From assembly GCF_051014685.1 (NCBI RefSeq), contig NW_027478789.1, positions 434,001-498,000 of the forward strand: DNA of 64,000 bases. The letters are read 5' to 3'. This document shows positions 1 through 9,740 of this stretch, one piece after another (position 1 is the stretch's first letter; every line of letters starts with the position of its first letter). The notes below the pieces were generated by a model. It saw nothing but the letters and a program-made list of their open reading frames with translations. It did no database searches and was not told where the DNA came from. A program made the translations under genes and the position numbers. The DNA comes from Ptiloglossa arizonensis. Lineage: Eukaryota; Arthropoda; Insecta; Hymenoptera; Colletidae.

Positions 1-175
1 GGCCTAGGGGAAAACTACACCTACCGTTGTAATCGGGCGAGTTTCTACTTTCAGATGCAACAGAAATTTTGCGGATTGGTCAACCTGTTCGCGAGATATG
101 GCAGTTTGGAGGTAAGAAACGCTTGAGAAACTCAAAATTTTCGCAGTTTTGATGCTCGAAACGAGTAACTAGAAC
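1..175 (+). repeat. Reference satellite monomer (unit 1) with landmarks
   Basis: This unit serves as a coordinate ruler. Positions 1-10 hold GGCCTAGGGG with an AvrII-type CCTAGG. Positions 11-22 are a variable cassette. Positions 22-38 hold the partial CENP-B-box-like stretch. Positions 41-54 are a pyrimidine-rich run ending in CAG. AAATTTT lies at 64-70. The 16-bp dyad is at 72-87 but is altered in this unit, which reads CAACCTG where most read CAATCCG. TCGCGA is at 89-94. A GGTAAG-type stretch at 111-116 is highly variable between units. AAAATTTT lies at 134-141. The end, 147-175, carries TGATGCTCGAAACGA followed by TAACTAGAAC. Positions 23-54 and 117-160 vary least by eye. Confidence 0.9.
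22..38 (+). other. Partial CENP-B-box-like stretch (weak)
   Basis: The 17 bases TACCGTTGTAATCGGGC align with the CENP-B box pattern N-TTCG-NNNN-A-NN-CGGG-N at seven of its nine fixed positions; the TT of TTCG is replaced by AC. The stretch is well conserved across the array, apart from a class reading ACCTTTG and one reading ACGGTTG. By simple counting, a seven-of-nine match on either strand of a 175-bp unit is expected about 0.4-0.5 times by chance, so this is a note and not an identification. Confidence 0.15.
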
Positions 176-246
176 GGCCTAGGGGAAAAGTACGCATACC
201 GTTGTAATCGGGCGAGTTTCTACTTTCAGGAGCAACAGAAATTTTG

Positions 247-262
247 CGGATTGGTCAATCCG
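247..262. other. 16-bp dyad inside the monomer (representative copy)
   Basis: CGGATTGGTCAATCCG has two 7-base arms (CGGATTG and CAATCCG) that are exact reverse complements around a GT centre. It occurs at unit positions 72-87 of most monomers. In a variant class the centre is AT, which makes the whole 16 bp perfectly self-complementary, for example at 2343-2358. Other classes break one arm pair (GGTCGATCCG, GGAATGGTC). Such a dyad could bind a dimeric protein or extrude as a short hairpin. It could equally be incidental. No function is claimed. Confidence 0.6.
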
Positions 263-874
263 TTCGCGAGATATGGCAGTTTGGAGGTAAGAAACGCTTG
301 AGAAACTCAAAATTTTCGCAGTTCTGATGCTCGAAACGAAAACTAGAACCGCCTAGGGGAAAAGTGCGCATACCGTTGTAATCGGGCGAGTTTCTACTTT
401 CAGATGCAACAGAAATTTTGCGGATTGGTCGATCCGTTCGCGAGATATGGCAGTTTGGAGATAAGAAACGCTTGAGAAACTCAAAATTTTCGCAGTTTTG
501 ATGCTCGACACGAGTAACTAGAACGACCTAGGGGAAAAGTACGCATACCGTTGTAATCGGGCGAGTTTCTACTTTCAGATGCAACAGAAATTTTGCGGAT
601 TGGTCAATCCGTTCGCGAGATATGGCAGTTTGGAGGTAAGAAACGCTTGAGAAACTCAAAATTTTGGCAGTTCTGATGCTCGAAACGAATAACTAGAACG
701 GCCTAGGGGCAAAGTGCGCACACCGTTGTAATCGGGCGAGTTTCTACTTTCAGATGCAACAGAAATTTTGCGGAATGGTCAATCCGTTCGCGAGATATGG
801 CAGTTTGGAGGTAAGAAACGCTTGATAAACTTAAAATTTTCGCAGTTCTGATGCTCGACACGAATAACTAGAAT

Positions 875-3800
875 GGCCTAGGGGAAAACTACACCTACCG
901 TTGTAATCGGGCGAGTTTCTACTTTCAGATGCAACAGAAATTTTGCGGATTGGTCAACCTGTTCGCGAGATATGGCAGTTTGGAGGTAAGAAACGCTTGA
1001 GAAACTCAAAATTTTCGCAGTTTTGATGCTCGAAACGAGTAACTAGAACGGCCTAGGGGAAAAGTACGCATACCGTTGTAATCGGGCGAGTTTCTACTTT
1101 CAGGAGCAACAGAAATTTTGCGGATTGGTCAATCCGTTCGCGAGATATGGCAGTTTGGAGGTAAGAAACGCTTGAGAAACTCAAAATTTTCGCAGTTCTG
1201 ATGCTCGAAACGAAAACTAGAACCGCCTAGTGGAAAAGTGCGCATACCGTTGTAATCGGGCGAGTTTCTACTTTCAGATGCAACAGAAATTTTGCGGATT
1301 GGTCGATCCGTTCGCGAGATATGGCAGTTTGGAGATAAGAAACGCTTGAGAAACTCAAAATTTTCGCAGTTTTGATGCTCGACACGAGTAACTAGAACGA
1401 CCTAGGGGAAAAGTACGCATACCGTTGTAATCGGGCGAGTTTCTACTTTCAGATGCAACAGAAATTTTGCGGATTGGTCAATCCGTTCGCGAGATATGGC
1501 AGTTTGGAGGTAAGAAACGCTTGAGAAACTCAAAATTTTGGCAGTTCTGATGCTCGAAACGAATAACTAGAACGGCCTAGGGGCAAAGTGCGCACACCGT
1601 TGTAATCGGGCGAGTTTCTACTTTCAGATGCAACAGAAATTTTGCGGAATGGTCAATCCGTTCGCGAGATATGGCAGTATGGAGGTAAGAAACGCTTGAT
1701 AAACTTAAAATTTTCGCAGTTCTGATGCTCGACACGAATAACTGGAACGGCCTAGGGGAAAACTACACCTACCGTTGTAATCGGGCGAGTTTCTACTTTC
1801 AGATGCAACAGAAATTTTGGGGATTGGTCAATCGTTCGCGAGATATGGCAGTTTGGAGGTAAGAAACGCTTGAGAAACTCAAAATTTTCGCAGTTCTGAT
1901 GCTCGAAACGAGTAACTAGAACGGCCTAGGGAAAAGTACGCATACCGTTGTAATCGGGCGAGGTTCTACTTTCAGATGCAACAGAAATTTTGCGGATTGG
2001 TCAATCCGTTCGCGAGATATGGCAGTTTGGAGGTAAGAAACGCTTGATAAACTTAAAATTTTTGCAGTTCTGATGCTCGACACGAATAACTAGAACGGCC
2101 TAGGGGAAAACTACATATACCGTTGTAATCGGGCGAGTTTCTAGTTTCAGATGCAACAGAAATTTTGCGGATTGGTCAATCCGTTCGCGAGATATGGCAG
2201 TTTGGAGGTAAGAAACGCTTGAGAAACTCAAAATTTTCGCAGTTCTGATGCTCGAAACGAATAACTAGAACCGCCTAGGGGAAAAGTGCGCATACCGTTG
2301 TAATCGGGCGAGTTTCTACTTTCAAATGCAACAGAAATTTTGCGGATTGATCAATCCGTTCGCGAGATATGTCAGTTTGGAGGTAAGAAACGCTTGAGAA
2401 ACTCAAAATTTTCGCAGTTCTGATGCTCGACACGAATAACTAGAACGGCCTAGGGGCAAAGTGCGCATACCGTTGTAATCTGGCGAGTTTCTACTTTCAG
2501 ATGCAACAAAAATTTTGCGGATTGGTCAATCCGTTCGCGAGATATGGCAGTTTGGAGGTAAGAAACGCTTGAGAAACTCAAAATTTTGGCAGTTCTGATG
2601 CTCGAAACGAATAACTAGAACGGCCTAGGGGCAAAGTGCGCACACCGTTGTAATCGGGCGAGTTTCTACTTTCAGATGCAACAGAAATTTTGCGGAATGG
2701 TCAATCCGTTCGCGAGATATGGCAGTTTGGAGGTAAGAAACGCTTGAGAAACTCAAAATTTTCGCAGTTCTGATGCTCGAAACGAATAACTAGAACCGCC
2801 TAGGGGAAAAGTGCGCATACCGTTGTAATCGGGCGAGTTTCTACTTTCAAATGCAACAGAAATTTTGCGGATTGATCAATCCGTTCGCGAGATATGGCAG
2901 TTTGGAGGTAAGAAACGCTTGAGAAACTCAAAATTTTGGCAGTTCTGATGCTCGACACGAATAACTAGAATGGCCTAGGGGAAAACTACACCTACCGTTG
3001 TAATCGGGCGAGTTTCTACTTTCAGATGCAACAGAAATTTTGCGGATTGGTCAACCTGTTCGCGAGATATGGCAGTTTGGAGGTAAGAAACGCTTGAGAA
3101 ACTCAAAATTTTCGCAGTTTTGATGCTCGAAACGAGTAACTAGAACGGCCTAGGGGAAAAGTACGCATACCGTTGTAATCGGGCGAGTTTCTACTTTCAG
3201 GAGCAACAGAAATTTTGCGGATTGGTCAATCCGTTCGCGAGATATGGCAGTTTGGAGGTAAGAAACGCTTGAGAAACTCAAAATTTTCGCAGTTCTGATG
3301 CTCGAAACGAAAACTAGAACCGCCTAGGGGAAAAGTGCGCATACCGTTGTAATCGGGCGAGTTTCTACTTTCAGATGCAACAGAAATTTTGCGGATTGGT
3401 CGATCCGTTCGCGAGATATGGCAGTTTGGAGATAAGAAACGCTTGAGAAACTCAAAATTTTCGCAGTTTTGATGCTCGACACGAGTAACTAGAACGACCT
3501 AGGGGAAAAGTACGCATACCGTTGTAATCGGGCGAGTTTCTACTTTCAGATGCAACAGAAATTTTGCGGATTGGTCAATCCGTTCGCGAGATATGGCAGT
3601 TTGGAGGTAAGAAACGCTTGAGAAACTCAAAATTTTGGCAGTTCTGATGCTCGAAACGAATAACTAGAACGGCCTAGGGGCAAAGTGCGCACACCGTTGT
3701 AATCGGGCGAGTTTCTACTTTCAGATGCAACAGAAATTTTGCGGAATGGTCAATCCGTTCGCGAGATATGGCAGTATGGAGGTAAGAAACGCTTGATAAA

Positions 3801-5070
3801 CTTAAAATTTTCGCAGTTCTGATGCTCGACACGAATAACTGGAACGGCCTAGGGGAAAACTACACCTACCGTTGTAATCGGGCGAGTTTCTACTTTCAGA
3901 TGCAACAGAAATTTTGGGGATTGGTCAATCCGTTCGCGAGATATGGCAGTTTGGAGGTAAGAAACGCTTGAGAAACTCAAAATTTTCGCAGTTCTGATGC
4001 TCGAAACGAGTAACTAGAACGGCCTAGGGGAAAAGTACGCATACCGTTGTAATCGGGCGAGGTTCTACTTTCAGATGCAACAGAAATTTTGCGGATTGGT
4101 CAATCCGTTCGCGAGATATGGCAGTTTGGAGGTAAGAAACGCTTGATAAACTTAAAATTTTTGCAGTTCTGATGCTCGACACGAATAACTAGAACGGCCT
4201 AGGGGAAAACTACATATACCGTTGTAATCGGGCGAGTTTCTAGTTTCAGATGCAACAGAAATTTTGCGGATTGGTCAATCCGTTCGCGAGATATGGCAGT
4301 TTGGAGGTAAGAAACGCTTGAGAAACTCAAAATTTTCGCAGTTCTGATGCTCGAAACGAATAACTAGAACCGCCTAGGGGAAAAGTGCGCATACCGTTGT
4401 AATCGGGCGAGTTTCTACTTTCAAATGCAACAGAAATTTTGCGGATTGATCAATCCGTTCGCGAGATATGTCAGTTTGGAGGTAAGAAACGCTTGAGAAA
4501 CTCAAAATTTTCGCAGTTCTGATGCTCGACACGAATAACTAGAACGGCCTAGGGGCAAAGTGCGCATACCGTTGTAATCTGGCGAGTTTCTACTTTCAGA
4601 TGCAACAAAAATTTTGCGGATTGGTCAATCCGTTCGCGAGATATGGCAGTTTGGAGGTAAGAAACGCTTGAGAAACTCAAAATTTTGGCAGTTCTGATGC
4701 TCGAAACGAATAACTAGAACGGCCTAGGGGCAAAGTGCGCACACCGTTGTAATCGGGCGAGTTTCTACTTTCAGATGCAACAGAAATTTTGCGGAATGGT
4801 CAATCCGTTCGCGAGATATGGCAGTTTGGAGGTAAGAAACGCTTGAGAAACTCAAAATTTTCGCAGTTCTGATGCTCGAAACGAATAACTAGAACCGCCT
4901 AGGGGAAAAGTGCGCATACCGTTGTAATCGGGCGAGTTTCTACTTTCAAATGCAACAGAAATTTTGCGGATTGATCAATCCGTTCGCGAGATATGGCAGT
5001 TTGGAGGTAAGAAACGCTTGAGAAACTCAAAATTTTGGCAGTTCTGATGCTCGAAACGAATAAGTAGAAC
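875..5070 (+). repeat. 12-mer higher-order repeat, two tandem copies (about 2.1 kb each)
   Basis: Segment 875-2971 (2097 bp) recurs as 2972-5070 (2099 bp), unit for unit. The two-base length difference comes from two single-base deletions in the first copy (AATCGTTCG near 1831 and CCTAGGGAAAAG near 1931). Shared private variants include GTTTCTAGTTTCAG, ATATGTCAGTTTGG, AATCTGGCGAG and TGCAACAAAAATT. The last unit of copy 2 diverges (TAAGTAGAAC at 5061-5070), which marks the end of the block. Confidence 0.9.
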
Positions 5071-7999
5071 GGCCTAGGGGCAAAGTGCGCACACCGTTGT
5101 AATCGGGCGAGTTTCTACTTTCAGATGCAACAGAAATTTTGCGGAATGGTCAATCCGTTCGCGAGATATGGCAGTTTGGAGGTAAGAAACGTTTGATAAA
5201 CTTAAAATTTTCGCAGTTCTGATGCTCGACACGAATAACTAGAACGGCCTAGGGGAAAACTACATCTACCGTTGTAATCGGGCGAGTTTCTACTTTCAGA
5301 TGCAACAGAAATTTTGCGGATTGGTCAATCCGTTCGCGAGATATGGCAGTTTGGATGTAAGAAACGCTTGAGAAACTCAAAATTTTCGCAGTTCTGATGC
5401 TCGACACGAATAACTAGAACGGCCTAGGGGAAAAGTGCGCATACCGTTGTAATCGGGCGAGTTTCTACTTTCAGATGCAACAGAAATTTTGCGGATTGGT
5501 CGATCCGTTCGCGAGATATGGCAGTTTGGAGATAAGAAACGCTTGAGAAACTCAAAATTTTCGCAGTTCTGATGCTCGAAATGAATAACTGGAACGGCCT
5601 AGGGGAAAAATACACCTACCGTTGTAATCGGGCGAGTTTCTACTTTCAGATGCAACAGAAATTTTGCAGATTGGTAAATCCGTTCGCGAGATATGGCAGT
5701 TTGGAGGTAAGAAACGCTTGAGAAACTCAAAATTTTCGCAGTTCTGATGCTCGACACGAATAACTAGAAAGGCCTAGGGGAAAACTACACCTACCGTTGT
5801 AATCGGGCGAGTTTCAACTTTCAGATGCAACAGAAATTTTGTGGATTGGTCAATCCGTTCGCGAGATATAGCAGTTTGGAGGTAAGAAACGCTTGAGAAA
5901 CTCAAAATTTTCGCAGTTCTGATGCTCGAAACGAATGACTAGAACGGCCTAGGGGAGAAGTACGCATACCGTTGTAATCGGGCGAGTTTCTGCTTTCAGA
6001 TGCAACAGAAATTATGCGGATTGGTCAATCCTTTCGCGAGATATGGCAGTTTGGAGGTAAGAAACGCTTGAGAAACTCAAAATTTTCGCAGTTTTGATGC
6101 TCGAAACGAGTAACTAGAACGGCTTAGGGGAAAAGTGCGCATACCGTTGTAATCGGGCTAGTTTCTACTTTCAGATGCAACAGAAATTTTGCGGATTGGT
6201 CAATCCGTTCGCGAGATATGGCAGTTTGGAGGTAAGAAACGCTTGATAAACTCAAAATTTTCGCAGTTCTGATGCTCGACACGAATAACTAGAACGGCCT
6301 AGGGGAAAACTACACCTACCGTTGTAATCGGGCGAGTTTCTACTTTCAGATGCAACAGAAATTTCGCGAATTGGTCAATCCGTTCGCGAGATATGGCAGT
6401 TTGGAGGTAAGAAACGCTTGAGAAACTCAAAACTTTCGCAGTTCTGATGCTCGAAACGAATAACTAGAACGGCCTAGGGGAAAACTACACCTACCGTTGT
6501 AATCGGGCGAGTTTCTACTTTCAGGTGCGACAGAAATTTTGCGGATTGGTCAATCCGTTCGCGAAATATGGCAGTTTGGAGGTAAGAAACGCTTGAGAAA
6601 CTCAAAATTTTCGCAGTTCTGATGCTCGAAACGAATAACTAGAACCGCCTAGGGGAAAAGTGCGCATACCGTTGTAATCGAGCGAGTTTCTACTTTCAGA
6701 TGCAACAGAAATTTTGCGGATTGGTCGATCCGTTCGCGAGATATGGCAGTTTGGAGATAAGAAACGCTTGAGAAACTCAAAATTTTCGCAGTTTTGATGC
6801 TCGACACGAGTAACTAGAACGGCCTAGGGGAAAAGTACGCATACCGTTGTAATCGGGCGAGTTTCTACTTTCAGATGCAACAGAAATTTTGCGGATTGGT
6901 CAATCCGTTCGCGAGATATGGCAGTTTGGAGGTAAGAAACGCTTGAGAAACTCAAAATTTTGGCAGTTCTGATGCTCGAAACGAATAACTAGAACGGCCT
7001 AGGGGAAAAGTACGCTTACCGTTGTAATCGGGCGAGTTTCTACTTTCAGATGCAACAGAAATTATGCGGATTGGTCAATCCGTTCGCGAGATATGACAGT
7101 TTGGAGGTAAGAAACGCTTTAGACACTCAAAATTTTGGCAGTTCTGATGCTCGAAACGAATAACTAGAACGGCCTAGGGGCAAAGTGCGCATACCGTTCT
7201 AATCGGGCGAGTTTCTACTTTCAGATGCAATAGAAATTTTGCGGATTGGTCGATCCGTTCGCGAGATGTGGCAGTTCGGAAGTAAGAAACGCTTGAGAAA
7301 CTCAAAATTTTCGCAGTTCTGATGCTCGAAATGAATAACAGGAACGGCCTAGGGGAAAACTACACCTACTGTTGTAATCGGGCGAGTTTCTACTTTCAGA
7401 AGGCACAGAAATTTTGCGGATTGATCAATCCGTTCGCGAGATATGGCAGTTTGGAAATAAGAAACGCTTGAGAAACTCAAAATTTTCGCAGTTTTGATGC
7501 TCGAAACGAGTAACTAGAACGGCCTAGGGGAAAAGTACGCATACCGTTGTAATCGGGCGAGTTTCTACTTTCAGGAGCAACAGAAATTTTGCGGATTGGT
7601 CAATCCGTTCGCGAGATATGGCAGTTTGGAGGTAAGAAACGCTTGAGAAACTCAAAATTTTCGCAGTTCTGATGCTCGAAACGAATCACTAGAACCGCCT
7701 AGGGGAAAAGTGCGCATACCGTTGTAATCGGGCGTGTTTCTACTTTCAGATGCAACAGAAATTTTGCGGATTGGTCGATCCGTTCGCGAGATATGGCAGT
7801 TTGGAGATAGGAAACGCTTGAGAAACTCAAAATTTTCGCAGTTTTGATGCTCGACACGAGTATCTAGAACGGCCTAGGGGAAAAGTACGCATACCGTTGT
7901 AATCGGGCGAGTTTCTACTTTCAGATGCAACAGAAATTTTGCGGATTGGTCAATCCGTTCGCGAGATATGGCAGTTTGGAGGTAAGAAACGCTTGAGAA
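5071..7999 (+). repeat. Satellite monomers without a clear higher-order period
   Basis: About seventeen units in the same 175-bp register, but no single block repeats cleanly here. Private changes are denser than in flanking blocks, for example AATTTCGCGAATTGG, GTTTCAACTTTCAG, GATATAGCAG and TCAGAAGGCACAG. The two units at about 7010-7330 carry ATTATGCGG, GATATGACAG, CTTTAGACACTC and CAATAGAAA. They are the apparent relatives of units that reappear at 10.5, 12.1 and 18.4 kb. Confidence 0.8.
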
Positions 8000-9740
8000 A
8001 CTCAAAATTTTGGCAGTTCTGATGCTCGAAACGAGTAACTAGAACGGCCTAGGGGAAAAGTACGCATACCGTTGTAATCGGGCGAGTTTCTACTTTCAGA
8101 TGCAACAGAAATTTTGCGGATTGGTCAATCCGTTCGCGAGATATGGCAGTTTGGAGGTAAGAAACGCTTGAGAAACTCAAAATTTTGGCAGTTCTGATGC
8201 TCGAAACGAATAACTAGAACGGCCTAGGGGAAAAGTGCGCACACCGTTGTAATCGGGCGAGTTTCTACTTTCAGATGCAACAGAAATTTTGCGGAATGGT
8301 CAATCCGTTCGCGAGATATGGCAGTTTGGAGGTAAGAAACGCTTGAGAAACTCAAAATTTTCGCAGTTCTGATGCTCGAAACGAATAACTAGAACGGCCT
8401 AGGGGAAAACTACACCTACCGTTGTAATCGGGCGAGTTTCTACTTTCAGGTGCGACAGAAATTTTGCGGATTGGTCAATCCGTTCGCGAGATATGGCAGT
8501 TTGGAGGTAAGAAACGCTTGATAAACTCAAAATTTTCGCAGTTCTGATGCTCGAAACGAATAACTAGAACCGCCTAGGGGAAAAGTGCGCATACCGTTGT
8601 AATCGGGCGAGTTTCTACTTTCAAATGCAACAGAAATTTGGCGGATTGATCAATCCGTTCGCGAGATATGGCAGTTTGGATGTAAGAAACGCTTGAGAAA
8701 CTCAAAATTTTCGCAGTTCTGATGCTCGAAACGAGTAACTAGAACGGCCTAGGGGAAAACTACACCTACCGTTGTAATCGGGCGAGTTTCTACTTTCAGG
8801 TGCAACAGAAATTTTGCGGATTGGTCAATCCGTTCGCGAGATATGGCAGTTTGGAGGTAAGAAACGCTTGAGAAACTCAAAATTTTCGCAGTTCTGATGC
8901 TCGAAACGAATAACTAGAACCGCCTAGGGGAAAAGTGCGCATACCGTTGTAATCGGGCGAGTTTCTACCTTCAAATGCAACAGAAAGTTTGCGGATTGAT
9001 CAATCCGTTCGCGAGATATGGCAGTTTGGAGGTAAGAAACGCTTGAGAAACTCAAAATTTTCGCAGTTCTGATGCTCGACACGAATAACTAGAACGGCCT
9101 AGGGGCAAAGTGCGCATACCGTTGTAATCTGGCGAGTTTCTACTTTCAGATGCAACAGAAATTTTGCGAATTGGTCGATCCGTTCGCGAGATGTGGCAGT
9201 TTGGAAGTAAGAAACGCTTGAGAAACTCAAAATTTTCGCAGTTCTGATGCTCGAAACGAATAACTAGAACCGCCTAGGGGAAAAGTGCGCATACCGTTGT
9301 AATCGGGCGAGTTTCTACTTTCAAATGCAACAGAAATTTTGCGGATTGATCAATCCGTTCGCGAGATATGGCAGTTTGGAAGTAAGAAACGCTTGAGAAA
9401 CTCAAAATTTTCGCAGTTCTGATGCTCGACACGAATAACTAGAACGGCCTAGGGGCAAAGTGCGCATACCGTTGTAATCGGGCGAGTTTCTACTTTCAGA
9501 TGCAACAGAAATTTTGCGAATTGGTCGATCCGTTCGCGAGATATGGCAGTTTGGAGGTAAGAAACGCTTGAGAAACTAAAAATTTTCGCAGTTCTGATGC
9601 TCGAAACGAATAACTAGAACGGCCTAGGGGAAAACTACACCTACCGTTGTAATCGGGCGAGTTTCTACTTTCAGGTGCGACAGAAATTTTGCGGATTGGT
9701 CAATCCGTTCGCGAGATATGGCAGTTTGGAGGTAAGAAAC
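8000..9740 (+). repeat. 10-monomer segment present three times (also 13949-15689 and 20247-21987)
   Basis: The run from the GTTTGGAG unit with AATTTTGGCAG through the GTGCGACAG unit near 9670 recurs at an offset of 5949 bp (34 monomers minus 1 bp) and again 6298 bp further on. Diagnostic variants are AGAAATTTGGCGG, TTTCTACCTTCAA with AGAAAGTTTGCGG, AATCTGGCGAG, and GCGAATTGGTCGATCC. Small private differences, such as AACTAAAAATT near 9573 and CAACTGCAAC in the two later copies, allow the copies to be ordered. Confidence 0.8.

Larger units (their letters stand above)
1..1748 (+). repeat. 5-mer higher-order repeat, two tandem copies (874 bp each)
   Basis: Units 1-5 (1-874) recur almost unchanged as units 6-10 (875-1748). 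The shared markers are the CAACCTG variant in the first unit, TTTCAGGAGC in the second, the one-base deletion giving CGAAAACTAG at the end of the second, GGTCGATCC with GGAGATAAG in the third, and GCAAAGTGCGCACACC with GCGGAATGG in the fifth. Copy 2 differs by CAGTATGG for CAGTTTGG, a CCTAGTGG change, and its final junction. The left edge of the window may cut a longer block. Confidence 0.88.

Noticed and set aside
2349..2357. Match of GATCAATCC to the minimal Pol III B-box pattern GWTCRANNC
   Set aside because: It occurs only in the GATC variant of the dyad. No A-box-like TRGY sequence lies upstream at a suitable distance, and no T-run terminator of useful position or tRNA fold was seen, so a SINE or tRNA origin of the monomer is not supported.
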